Source: Allodiplogaster sudhausi (Eukaryota > Nematoda > Chromadorea > Rhabditida > Diplogasteridae). Taken from it: a DNA stretch of 64,000 bases. This document shows positions 1 through 12,990 of the stretch, in pieces (the stretch's first letter is position 1; each line of letters starts with the position of its first letter). A model generated the notes under the pieces. It was given only the letters and a program-made list of their open reading frames with translations. It was not told where the DNA came from and searched no databases. The DNA is taken from positions 947,501 to 1,011,500 of the forward strand of contig CALZFC010000082.1 of the NCBI GenBank assembly GCA_945643635.1. Direction: 5' to 3'. Position numbers and translations under genes: made by a program.

Positions 1-33
<33 letters not shown>

Positions 34-37
34 TCAC

Positions 38-651
38 GTCGAATTGTTGTCAATGGTGACTCCGGGCGTGATGAGGAAGCCTGGTTTGCTGAAGCCGACG
101 ACTCTGTCACTCGGCACGAGTCGCTCCCCTCCGCGTCCGCCGAACACGCAGCCTGGCTCCTTCTTGTAGGATCGACGCGCTCGCTCGAGGTCCAGCTCGG
201 TCACCTGTGATGGCGAATGAGTATTTCATCATTGTATATTTAAGATACCCAAGATACCGTGTTCCCCAAAGAAACCGTATCCCAAAAAACTTCTGTCGGA
301 ATAAAAGATTAAACTCTTACAAGTTCCAGGATCGAACCCTGGTACAAACGTTTCCGCTACTCTCTTACCCCTAGGCCATGTGCTCCCCTTGGCCCAGAGG
401 TGGCCGGGGGCTGACAATATCCGGCCCCGGCCCCGGTTGAAGGTCACCCTGCCCTGACCTGGTTCGGCTTGACGGTGGCGATGCAGCCAAAGAAGCCACG
501 CCACGGGAGGGCGTGTCTCGCGAACGGCGCCGTGTCCATGTCGGGCGGGACACCGGCGACGAAGTGGTCGGCGTCTTCCTCGACATTCAGAGCGGTCGCA
601 GGGCCCGAGAGGACAGAGGAGAGACGGTCGGCGTCCGAGTCAACCTGAGAA

Positions 652-689
<38 letters not shown>

Positions 690-856
690 GGGATGCGAAA
701 GAGAGAGGGATAGAGAGAGAGAGAGTGAGAGAGATAGAGTGAGAGAGATAGAGTGAGAGAGATAGAGAGATAGAGAGAGTGTGTGTATTATAGAATGATA
801 GAGAAAGGAAGCGAGAGAAGGGTGAATATGAGTAAGTGAGAGACAGAGAAGTAGAC

Positions 857-889
<33 letters not shown>

Positions 890-1169
890 AACCTGCAGAT
901 GAACTTCTCCGTTGCCTCGGATGGCCTTGACCGTGTGCTGGTTGCCGTCGTCGTAAGTTGCGCGCGACTCGAGAGATGCCGTCGTGTCAACGCCGAGGTT
1001 CACCTTCAAATTATCGTTCTTCTTCAATCTCAATTCTTCACATTACAGTTTTTCTCACCATTAGTTTCAATTCTTAAAAAAAAACTTTCTCTCTCTCTAT
1101 CTCTCTCTCTCTCTCTCTCTCTTTCTACCTCTCTTCATTGCTCTATCTCTCTCTTCCTCTCTCTTTACA

Positions 1170-1201
<32 letters not shown>

Positions 1202-1770
1202 CTCACCGTGAACACGACATGTCCTTCTCTGAGATGCAGCGAGACAAAGTCGCCCGACTCCTGCGATCCGTGGAAGTAGAGGAGGCCCGAGGGCGAGTAG
1301 GCCGAGAAGGTCACCGTCAACGATGTCGTCGTGCGCTCCGATGGCACTACCGTGCGGAGGACAGCGAATCCGTTTCTGATAATAGATAATTATTTTTTAA
1401 AGAATTTTTTCCATGCTATTTTTATTTTACATATTTTTTTTTAAATAAATTTTGTTTGTTTAAAATTTATCCATTTATTTATTGATCATTGAATACATAC
1501 ATTGTGAAAATTATTGCCATATGCATAAGTAATAGTTTAATAATTATGTTCACTAATTAATTAGTAAAGAAGTAGGCATTATGAAATAACTTAATTAACT
1601 AGCTAATTAATCAATTAATTAATTACTTAAATATTACCCCCCACCTCCCCTTTATATACCTGAACATGTGTCCATTGACTGTCGGCCGCGTGGGTGCCGT
1701 TTCGCCGCTGCAGTCGGGAGTCGACGTCGTAAAGGACCACAGAGGAACAGCGACTCCGTCCATCTAAGAG

Positions 1771-1806
<36 letters not shown>

Positions 1807-3705
1807 AAAACATAGAGAAAGAAAGAGAGATGAGAAAAGCAGAGAGTGAGAGAGAAAGAGAGGGACAGAGATTAAGACATAGAGAAAGAACAAGAGATGA
1901 AAGAAACAGAGAGAGAGAGATGGACAGAGATTAAGACATAGAGAAAGAAAGAAAGATGAGAGAAATAGAGAGATAAAAATTTTGCGCTTATATCCGTCAC
2001 AAAAAAAGGTTTAAAAAATTTTTTTTTCTGTTGTAAAAAACATTCGCCTCTTTACCTGAATGGAGCCAATGACGGCGTGGAATTCCGGTGTCGAGAGGCC
2101 GACGTCGGCGACGACGGTCGGATCGGCGCCGACTGCGAGCTGCGTCTCGCCGGGCACCGTATTGAAGATGACGTCATCCGAGTCGTCTTCAGAGCGCGCG
2201 AGATGAACACTAACGCCGGTGCCTGGAAAGGGACCGAAAGAAAGGGAGGGAAAATGTAATTTTCAATTCTTTCAAAAAAGTGGTAAGAATCAATGTGTGT
2301 TCAACAAAAGTCCTTATAGTCAACCGAAATCATTTATGCATATAGCCTTACGGGAAGGGCAGTTGAAGAAAGAGGAAAAAATCAGGCTAGAATTACTACC
2401 TTCAACTGAGGCTAGAATTAATTCCTTCAACTGACCAAGAGGCTAGAACTGATACCTTCAACTGAGGATAGAGTTATTATTACCTTCAACAGATTCAAGA
2501 ATTACTACCTTCAACTGACCAAGAGGCTAGAACTGTTACCTTCAACTGAATTTAGAGTTATAATTATATTCAACTGAGGCCATAATGCTTACCTTCAACC
2601 ACGCCATCGGTGTAGCTGAGTGTCAGGTTGACCGAGTTGCCAGCGCGCTCAAAGTCGACGACGTACCTACATATGTTCAAAAGCATTGTGATGTCAAACA
2701 AAGACGAGACGAGCTCAGGCTGTGCCCGACAAGCACGGGCTGACAAGCCCTAGAGGGCCTTTGACGTGCTGGCCGAGCCGTGCCGGGCCGGGACGCGTGC
2801 GTGCATCTCTGATTGTGAGTCTAACAAACCATGCATTCTTGTTCGGCGTGTAGTTGATCGGATGGCTGTTCGTGACCATGCGCGCGCCACTACCAACGTT
2901 CCAGTGCGCGATCACGCGCTTGTCGCGGATCTAAAGAAAGCAGTATTTATTATGTACATATATAGTTGTTATTAAATAATGCACACACAGATAATTGTTT
3001 AAAAAAATGCGTGATAAATTTATAAAAAATGAAATAAATTAGTTGTTAAAAAATGCAATTGTGAAATAATGCATAATTTATTGTGAAATAATACATGCAT
3101 AATTAATTTTGAAATAATGTACAATTATGTACTTGTAAAATAATGCATAATTATTGGTGAACTATTACACAATTTGCTGTGAAATAACGCGTAAAAAAGA
3201 GTAAAGAAATATTCCTATTTTTGCCTTATGCCTTAATTTTTTCGGTAGATATCAACAATAACAAATATATACTTAAAGGTACCTTAGTTTTTTAAAGTAT
3301 TTAATTATTATTTTCACCTCAATCGCGATATACTCGCTTGGCACTGTGCGACGAGCGATGGTCTTGGAGAGCAGGAGAAGAGAGTCGGGCACACCGCGGA
3401 GGGGAGCAAAGCTATAATTTGTGAGGGAGTGAGAGAAAGAGATAGAGAGAGAGAGGAAGAGAGAGAGTAAGAGAGAGAGAAAACTAGGGAGAGAGAAAAA
3501 GTGGGGTAAAGAGAGGAAGAAAAAACAGAGAGATAGAAAGGGGGAAAGAGAGAGAGATCAGAGAGATTTAAAGGGAGGGAGAGAAAGAACGAGGGATTAT
3601 AGTGCTGTACCGTATCTGCAGGCTCGTCGCAGGTGAGGGTGCGGAGGGCGAGAGGAACGAACGGCGGCAACGGCCTGCGGCGTCGCCACGAAGTCCAATG
3701 TTTAT
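38..3705 (-). CDS. Laminin alpha: start of the LG (laminin G) domain array, incomplete
   Basis: Exons at about 3612-3705, 3318-3408, 2790-2935, 2600-2668, 2058-2225, 1661-1765, 1204-1383, 897-1000, 461-645 and 38-204 encode LG-type sandwich sequence: [13 protein letters not shown] with [39 protein letters not shown], a linker [16 protein letters not shown], then [20 protein letters not shown] and [12 protein letters not shown], and [19 protein letters not shown]. At least two LG domains are present, and the last exon ([12 protein letters not shown]) enters the next one. The final splice donor in the window follows position 38, so more exons lie to the left. LG domains bind dystroglycan and integrins in the family. 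Confidence 0.88.
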
Positions 3706-5659
3706 CTGGAATATAATTTTGAATAAATATTTGTGTTTTTTTTTATTTTTTATTTTTCTTATTTATGAATTAACGATGAACATAATCAAAATAACCGTAA
3801 AATAACACAAATAATTGTAAATAACGCGAAATCCATATACTAAAACATATGTATGTACCTGCGCCGCCTTCTCCCTCGCCTCGCCAATCTTCTCCTTGAG
3901 TGCCGCGAGTCTGCCCTGAAGGCCTTCGAGGCGAACTCGGCTAGCATCGGTTGCGCGCGCCGCTTGCTCGGAGGCGACGAAGCGCGCGTCGAGCGACTGC
4001 CGAGCCTTTTTCATCTGGAAACCACAGAGGAACTATTTATTAATTTTTCATGCGGAGTTACGGTACTATTTATAAGTATATGTACATATGTTTTGCGAAA
4101 AAAAAACAAAGTTTGCCACAGTCCAATTATTTTCAGGTATAAAAGTTCCTCGCAATACTTTTTTTCATGTATTAAAGTTCTGTTTCACTATACTTCTTCT
4201 TTCAAGTCTAATAGTTGCGTCTCGCATTACTTCATTGGCCATGTATAAAAGTTCTGTCTCAATATACTCACTATATTTCATTTACTCATGTATTAAATTC
4301 GTTTCTACCGTATACCTACCTGATTGATCTGCTCGCGAATGTTCTCCGATGTCGCGTTCGTCAGTCGAGTCACGCTGTCGGAAACGCGCGCCAGCTGCTC
4401 GCTCAGCTCGTCTGCCTTAAATGAGCCAATTTTCTTAATAAAAAAAACAATCGACATAAGCGACTACTTCTTTTATATCCCTCTCCACCTGTTTCGCTCG
4501 CTCTCTCTCTCTCTCTCTCTCGCTCTCTATCTTTCTCTTACTCTCTCTCTCACTCTCTCTCGCGCTCTCTCTTTCTCTTCTTCTCTCTCTCTCCCTTTCT
4601 CTACCTCTCTCTCTGTCTCTCTCTCTGTGTCTCTCTCTTCCTCTATCTCTCTTCCTCTCTCTGTCTCTCTCTCTCTGTCTCTCTCTTCCTCTATCTCTCT
4701 TCCCCTATCTCTCTCTCTCTTTCCTCTTTCTTTCTTTTCCTCTCTCACCATCTTCTTTGCATGCGATGCTCTCGTATCAGCCGTGAGAGAGGTTTCTCGC
4801 ATGCCAGTGACTCGGTCGTGGAAGTCGTCAAACTTGTCCCATTCTCCTGTAATTGTAGATCATTTTTTTCACTTATTGCCTCCTGATTACTCTCATTTTA
4901 TTTTTTTTTAACCCTATTAAATCTCAAGGAATGATATTTTAAAAGTTTACGAAAATCATTACTGAGCCAAATAATATTCTTGAATATTCACCATATGCTA
5001 AGTTACAAAAAAAGGGCTATAATAGAAAGAGAGGGAGAGAGAGGTAGAGATCACGGGAGGCTTCTAGAGAGAGAAAGAGATAGGGAGAGGGCTCTAGAGA
5101 TAGAGAGAGAGAGGGAGAGATACATAGGGAGAGATGCTAAAAAAAAGTTACCTGTAGCCGCGCCGATTCTCTTGCGTATGTCAATGAGCGCCTCGTTCAC
5201 GTACTCCAGCCGGCTGCCGAGCTCCTTCTGCTCGCTGGCGCCCGCACGCGACGCGGCACGCAACGCGTCGTCCGCCGTCTCGAGCAACGCAGTCGACTCG
5301 GCCGAAGAGGCGCGCACCTGTGACGAGAAGAGTGAATTGGCGGGAAATTTGAAATTTAAATTTAAATTTCCTTATATCTCTCAATATATAATGAAATTGT
5401 TTACTTCTTACATAATTACATTCATACAATACAATAAAATATACAAGAGTTCCGTGAAAAAATCATTAAAATAATTTTAAAATAAAACAAATTCCTTACC
5501 TGCTCAACCAGATCCGCCGTCACATTGCCTTGGCCGACCAGCTTGGAGTACTCTTCTTCGGCCGTTGTCTATAGGTAGCGAATATTTCTTTATATCTCTC
5601 GATCTCTCTCTCTCTCTATTCCTCTGTTTATCTCAATCTCTATCCCTCGCTCTCTAACA

Positions 5660-5707
<48 letters not shown>

Positions 5708-5947
5708 CCTCTCTCCCTCTCACCCACTTTATCTCTCCCTCTCTGTCTCTCTCCCTACCTCTTTCTCTCTCTCTTTCTCTCTCTCTGTCTCTCTCTCTCT
5801 CCTCACCTGAGTTGCTCTTGCAAGCCGGCTCGCGTTTTGAAGTGACGCTGTGATCGCCTCGTACGAGCGAGCTGCGTCGACGGGCAAACTCGTCTGAGCT
5901 TTGGTCTCACGGAACGCCAGAACGACGCGACGAGTGATGGCTTTAGA

Positions 5948-5979
<32 letters not shown>

Positions 5980-8259
5980 TAGAGGTGAAAAAGAAAGAAG
6001 GGGAGAGAGAACAAGAGATAAAGAGAGGGAAGGAAAGAGGGGGAGAGGAAGAGAGGATGCAGAGAATAAGAGAAAGAGAGAAAGAGAGAAAAAGAGTGAG
6101 AAAGAGATACGACGAGAGAGCGGGAAGGAGAGAGGGAGAAAGAGTGTGAGAGAGAGAAAGAGATCTAACGAGAGATGGAGAGAAAGAGAGAGGGAGAAGA
6201 GCGTGAGAGGGAGAGAGAGAAAGAGATGGAGAGAGAAAGAGTGAGTTAACGCTTTCTCTTACTCTCGAGCTCGTTCGCGTGTCTGCCCGCCGGGTCGACC
6301 ATCTTTTCGTCGTATTCGTCGATGAGCTGTGCAGTTCTGCAAAAGTCGCTTACGCAATAGTCAGGCCACGAAAATTGCGTTAATAGCTTCAGAAATTTTG
6401 ATATAAATGCAAGTCTATATAGACAAATATGGTTATTATAATGTTCTAAATTTTTCATCTCTTGAATTAACTAATCAATTAACTTATTAATTAATTAACT
6501 ATTTAATTTTTTTTTAAATTTAACATATACACGTACGCTTCTGCAATCTCGTTGCACTCGGCCGTCTTCTGGTAGACTTCTTCGAGAGTTTCGTTGATCT
6601 TGTTGTAGTCGTCGTACATGTTGAGCAGCTCCTGCTCTTTTGCCTGCGCGATTGCATCCTGTAAAGGGAAAGGGGGACGGGTGTCCAGAAGCAAAGAGAG
6701 GAGGAGCGAGAGAGATAGAGAGGGAGCGACAGAGAGAGGAATGTGCGGAGATGAGAGAGGGAGAGCGAGGTGAGAGAGGGAGAGTGCGGGTGAGAGATAG
6801 TGAGAGGGAGAGAGGGAGAGAGAACTGCGAGAGCCAGAGAGAGAGAGAGAAATGTTAAGAAAGTGAGAGGGAGAGAGAACGTGCGAGAGCCAGAGAGAGA
6901 GAGAGAGAGAGAGATAAAAGTTAAGAACTTTCGCTGCCGCAAGCGAATCCTCGGCATCACCACGAATTGCCTCGAGACGAATCACGACTTCCTGTATAAT
7001 ATAACTGTTAATTTAAAAACTTCCTAGTTAATATAAATAAATACATCAAACAATAACAAAAAAACGATGGTGCGCTCGCCTTGAATCGGTCGATCCTCTT
7101 CGCGACAATCTCTGCCATCTTCTCCGCATCGGCCGTGTCCTTCTTGGCCGTCGAGTAGATCGTCTCGCGGTAGTCGGCGAGCCATTGGCCAAACTCGGCG
7201 ATGCTTAAAGGAGTCAAAATATTCAAGTTTGAATTCGCGCCATTTTGCCTGATTATTTATTTATTTATTTAAAGGAGGGCGATCACCGAAAAGTCATTGA
7301 CGATAAATGAACCATCTTAGTAGTTTTTGAATAGTCTGGGGCATGCAGAAAAAGAACATGTATATGAAAATGTACAAGAAAGTTCCATATTCAAGTATAA
7401 TGAACTTTAAAATGCAAATTTTGAATGAATTTGTGATTGGTGTGCCAGGGAAAAAGCAGACCCCATCGGTAGAATCCCAACTTCACGGCCACGTACCCAT
7501 CGCGGGAAAATAAAATTACAAGGATTTGAAGAAATTGTTATGGTGAATGCTTTATCACCTTTTGGTTTATTTGTTTTAGAAAATGTTTTTATAAATTCTT
7601 GTTACGCAGAACATTATCAAATAGGTATAATAGCAATAACAACCCGCTTCAAAAAACACACGCACATTCCTAGTCTACCGTACATTTTTGAGTAATTAAA
7701 CGGACTTCCGTTCGAAGTATTTGTACGTTTGAACGCACATTACTGTATTTTCGGTGATCGCCCTTCTTTAATTGCTTATTTGCTTATTATTCATTGACAA
7801 GTACCGCTCATACCGTTTGTTAAGAATCTCGAAGCTCGTATCATTCAGCTTGTTCATGAGCACACGCTTCAGGAGATCTTGAGCACGCCTGAAAACAAAA
7901 CGAATTTAAATAACACATTTTAGCATTTACATACATTTTTGCTTCGTAAGCAATGCGCAATTTTCTCAACATCTTTTCTTTCAACATTCTTTTCTCATGC
8001 CTACTGTCCCTGTATCATTTTGCTTCTCTTGGTGCCCGCCATTACTTCTTTCATAATCCATCGTTCATCTCTCGTTCCCATAATGTTTGTCCCTTCTCTT
8101 ACTCTCTTCCTCTTCTCTATGTCTCTCTCACTCTCGCTTCATCTCTTTCTCCTTTTTTCTATCTCTATCACACTCGCTTCCTCTCTATATCTCTCCCTCT
8201 CTCTTGCCCACTTGCCCTCTCCCTCTCTCACCCTCTCTCTTGCCCCCCTCTCTCTCTCC

Positions 8260-8303
<44 letters not shown>

Positions 8304-9288
8304 ATCTCTCTCTTCCTCTCTCTCTCTTACAGATGCTCGTCTTCGGCTCGTTCGAATCTCTCCTCGATGTAGTCGCCGCGCTCCTGAGTTGCGTTGTAGA
8401 GAGCTTCCGCCTCCATCGCCCAAGTCGCGAGCGTAGCGGAGCTCACCTGTAGCATAAATTTTTTGTGTGCTAAAATTGCCCTTCCCGATACATCGGCTAT
8501 TTCCATGATAATAAACAAATAAATAAAAATTGTTATATTCCCAAATATATGGCTAATAAAGGGCAATATAAAACCCGGAGTTTGGTTAAGAAAAAGCCAT
8601 ATACCCCCCCCCCCAAACTGGCTAAAAAAGCCCCCCCCCCCCAAGACTGGTTTAAAAAGGGCAATCTAACCCCTCTCCCCCCCCCTCGAACCTGGCTGCT
8701 GCCATGGCTCGCAAAGTGCGCGAGGAACTGCGTGGTGTTGAAGGCGTCAGCGTGCTTGGCGCGGCCAATGGCCAGCGAGCTCTCCGTCCGATTCGTCAGA
8801 TCAGTCAAGAGAGCGAGCGAGCGATTCAGGCGCTCCGCGTCGAATCGAGCCTGTAGAATATATATATTGGCATTTGAATTTGGCGCCAAACAACGACGTA
8901 AAAAAGTTTTTACTGCACAAACGCACAGAGAACGAGTTATCTTAGAATTTGGCGCCAAATTTAAATTTCCAAAAAATGAGTTTCGGTCACCTCATCAATG
9001 ACCGCCGTCGCCTCTTGCGTGTACTGGCTCTTGGTGCCGAAGCGTTCCGTGTCAATCGCGTCCAAGCCGAGGCCAACCACAAAGTTTTGTAGGACTGAAA
9101 ATGTGCGCGAAAATATCTTCCTTTTTTCAAAGCCTTTTTATTTCTAACCATAAGAGCAGTTTTCAACCACCAATCAAGGTAATTCCAAAAGGGTTAACTC
9201 TTATAGCACAGACATGGCATGGAACCACCGGGTGTGAAATTCACCATTCTCTCTTACTCCCTCCCTTCGCTGCCCTTTCCTTTCTCTT

Positions 9289-9319
<31 letters not shown>

Positions 9320-11027
9320 TTTCTTTCTCTCTCTGCCTCTCTCTCCCTCTTTCGCTCTTCTTACTGTCTTTCTCTCTCTCTCTCTCTCGCTTTCTACTTT
9401 CTCTCTTTTCCTCTCTCTCTCCCTCACCATCCGTGTCATTCTGCAGCCGCGCCAGTCTCCGCCACGGAATCGGCCTGAGTCCGGAGAAGTTCTGCCTCGC
9501 GAGATTGTAGTCAATGTCGTCGAGCATCGACATCAGCGGCAGATAGCAGCCTTGGTCGCAAGCTGAAGACAAATTGAAATAGATAAAAGCAAATAAATAA
9601 ATAAGTATAAAAAATAAAGATGTATAAGTTGTGAGTAGAAAAAGGAATTGTATTCTTGATTCGAAATATTTTGAGTTTTTTTTTAGTAAAGAAAAAAAGG
9701 AGAACAGCAAAGTTTATTACTTAAATTTTTTATTCCTTTCTCCTTTAAAAAATCCGCGTACAAGTACAGATGCCATTGATGAATGCATGGCGCTCCTGGC
9801 AGAGCGAGCAGTCGCGGCCGGTCACTCCAGGGCGGCAGGCGCACTGCCCGGTCATCGGGTGGCACTCGCCGGTCAGCGAGCCATCTCTGGAGGAGAGAGA
9901 GAGAGAGAAATAGACGAGAAAGATAGATCAAGAATCAAGAGAGAGAGAGAAACATACAGCTCGAGAGCGAGAGAGAGAGACAAAAAGACAGAGAAAGAAG
10001 AGCGAGAGAGAGAGAGAGAGTAACTATTTTTTTCTTGCCAAAGCGCCCAACCTGTGACATTCGCACGGCGTGCATCTTCCGCCCGGAATGCTCGGATCGC
10101 CGTAGTAGCCCGTGTCGCAGCTGAAAAATAATATCCAAATTAAATTGCGGAAAAAATGCTTTAAAAAAATGTACTAAAAACAATCAAAACATCAATCATT
10201 CTGTCATTTTAGTGCTACAGTATCTCCTCCTTTCTGACATTTCGCAATACTGTCCATGATAGCCACGCTCGCACGCGTCGCACACGTAGCCGCGGCCCGT
10301 GGGCACGGCTTGGCATGTCTCCGAGAAGGAGTTCTCCACCAGCGGGCACGCGCACCGGAAATGGGGATAAAAAAATTATTTTGATAGAAAATTTTATGTG
10401 GTATGTCAGACATCTCTTCTATCGTTCTATCTTTCTCTGTCTGATACCACCTGTCTTCAAATATCTGTATCTATCTCAAAATCTCTCTCTCTCGTTCGCT
10501 CTTTCTCTGTCGTTCTTTCTTTCTCATCTCTCTCTCTCTCTCTCTCTTTCTCCCATCTCTTTCTCTTTCTCCTCTCTCCCTCTCTCTCTCTCTCTCTATC
10601 TCTTTCTCCCTTACTTGGTGCAAGAGGCCGGCCCGCCATTGGCCGCCTCTCCAATGTAGCCGGGTTTGCAGCGTTCACAGAAGTCGCCCATCGTGTTGTG
10701 CTCGCAGCCCTCAAAATAATAATAATAATCAAAATAAATAGCAATAACATCACGAAATGACTCACCGAGCAGAGACACGTCTCTGGGTCGCACGTCGTCG
10801 AGTGGCCATTGCATGCGCACGGCTCGGACCAGCCAACGAGGACGAGGTCATCAGCCGCGTTCAGGTAGTCGCGGTGGCGGCGGCTGAGAATGATAGGGAC
10901 TGTAGAGAGAGACGAGAGAGAGAACAGAGAGTGTGAGATGAGTCTGAGAGAGAGAAAGAGAGAAGAGAGAGGGAAAGAGAGGAGAGAACGAGAGAACAGC
11001 GAGCGAGAGGGAAAGGGAGAGTGAGTG

Positions 11028-11069
<42 letters not shown>

Positions 11070-12909
11070 GAGAGTGAGGGAGAAGATAGAGGGAGACTGA
11101 AGGAGAGAAAGAGAGGATCAGCTTCTTTGGCATTGGCAAAATGGGTAACTACACCCTAAATATGCAAATTCATGCCGTTTTAAATAAAACTCCTGTCATT
11201 AATTTCTCTTTCCCTCTATACCTTCTCTCTCGCTCTCTGTCTCCTCATTCTCTTCTCTCTCACTCTTTTCTCTCTCTTCTCTCTCTCTTCCCTCGCTCTC
11301 GCTCTCTCTCTCTCTCTCGTCTCTGTAGTATCTCTCTCGTCTCTCTCTTCTCTCTCTCTCTATCTCTTTCTTTCCCTCTCTCTCTAACCGGCAGAAGCCT
11401 GGTGCTGGATTCTGGCACGATGCGCCATCATAGCCGGCCGGGCACGCCGAGCACTGCTCGACGCCGACTGCGGTCGCTGTCGTGAGTGGCGACGCCGAGT
11501 CATCCTTCACGGCGACGTCCAGGGAAATCTTGGAAAAAATGGTGATTTGAATTTCGCGCGCTTTCTTTCATTGTTCAATCATTAATTAAAAGAATTTGAT
11601 ACAAATTTGATTTTTTTAAAGAATCTTTTTTAAGTGGCTTCCCTGAATTTGTCAAACTTATACAGTTAGAGTCTAATAATAGTGAGTAAAAATGGAAATA
11701 AAAAATTGAAAACCTCGCTGATTGTGATGACATCACCTCGCGCCGGATAGTTGTACGTGCCGCGGATGTAGATGCCCTAATAAGTATTTGAAAAGTAGAG
11801 TTGTATACAATTAATAAAAGTTATAAAATATTTATTTTACGATAATATAATTAAATGCCTTAAAGCTTTATAATTGAAATACTAATTGCATTTATTTAAT
11901 AAATATTTGGAGAGAAAAAAACCTGAAGATTCTGGAGCGCAATCATGAGCTGGCTTCTCGTGACGGGGACGTCGGGCGCAGTTCGCGAGCGCCATTCAGA
12001 TTCGTGGAGGCGAATCTGCAAAAAACCCTTGTCTCGCTCTTTTTCCCCCTCTATTTCTATACATCTCTCTCTCTCTCTTTCTCTCTCTCTCCTACTGTCT
12101 CTTCTCTAACACTCTCTCTCTCCTCTCTTCTCTAATCTTCTCCCTCTATCCCACTCTCTCTTCCTCTCTATCACTCTCTCCCTTTCTCTCTCTCTCTCTC
12201 TCTCTCTCTTATCCATCCCTACCTTATACTTTCCATCTTCACTGATCTGCCATGGAATGTGCTCGAGCTCAATGCGATTATTGCCGATGAGGACGACCTA
12301 AGAAAGGAGAAGAATATTCTGTTTTTTTTTTAAATCTTCAAAGAAATATACCATAATTAACGTTTTGTATTGCCTAATTAATATGAGTATAAAAAAAATG
12401 TTTACAAATTGCACTATAGGAATAATAAGATATATGTATGTACAACAGATATGTATAATTACTATAAAATAAATGTATATAATAAAACAGAGAATAATAA
12501 ATGCCTGAGGGAAATAGCGGAAGTATTGGCCGTCTGGGCGAACTCCGTCGATTCCGCGTCTGTTGTCATCGTTCCAAATCTAATTGTAAGAGAGAGGAAG
12601 TTGAAGGAGTAGGAAACTTTTCCTGACTCGATAAAGGCCTGAATTCAAGTGTGAAATTTTGGCGCCTCACAATCAGCATCACAACGATAACAGCTGCCTT
12701 GAAGAATCCGTTGTTATCTACGGATATTTCCGTTGACCTTGAGCGAATGTACGGATATTTCCGTATTCACCTTGAACCGCAGGAATCCATTGTAGCTGCC
12801 GGTGCGGTCGCCGAGGAAGACGCGCGGCAGCGGCCAGTACAGGGGAGTCGCGTCGGTCGGGTAGCTGTTGAAGCGGGCGGGCGACTCCTGTGATTATCAT
12901 TTTTTTTAA

Positions 12910-12950
<41 letters not shown>

Positions 12951-12955
12951 TTCTA

Positions 12956-12990
<35 letters not shown>

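Noticed and set aside
321..388. A functional tRNA gene
   Set aside because: The T-arm and both promoter boxes are present but the acceptor stem does not pair; kept only as a tRNA-derived relic.
8087..8452. Long Leu/Ser-rich or Arg/Glu-rich open frames over CT and GA tracts (this one and many like it)
   Set aside because: They are translations of dinucleotide repeats in laminin introns and intergenic DNA, lack starts, domains or codon bias, and overlap well-supported exons.
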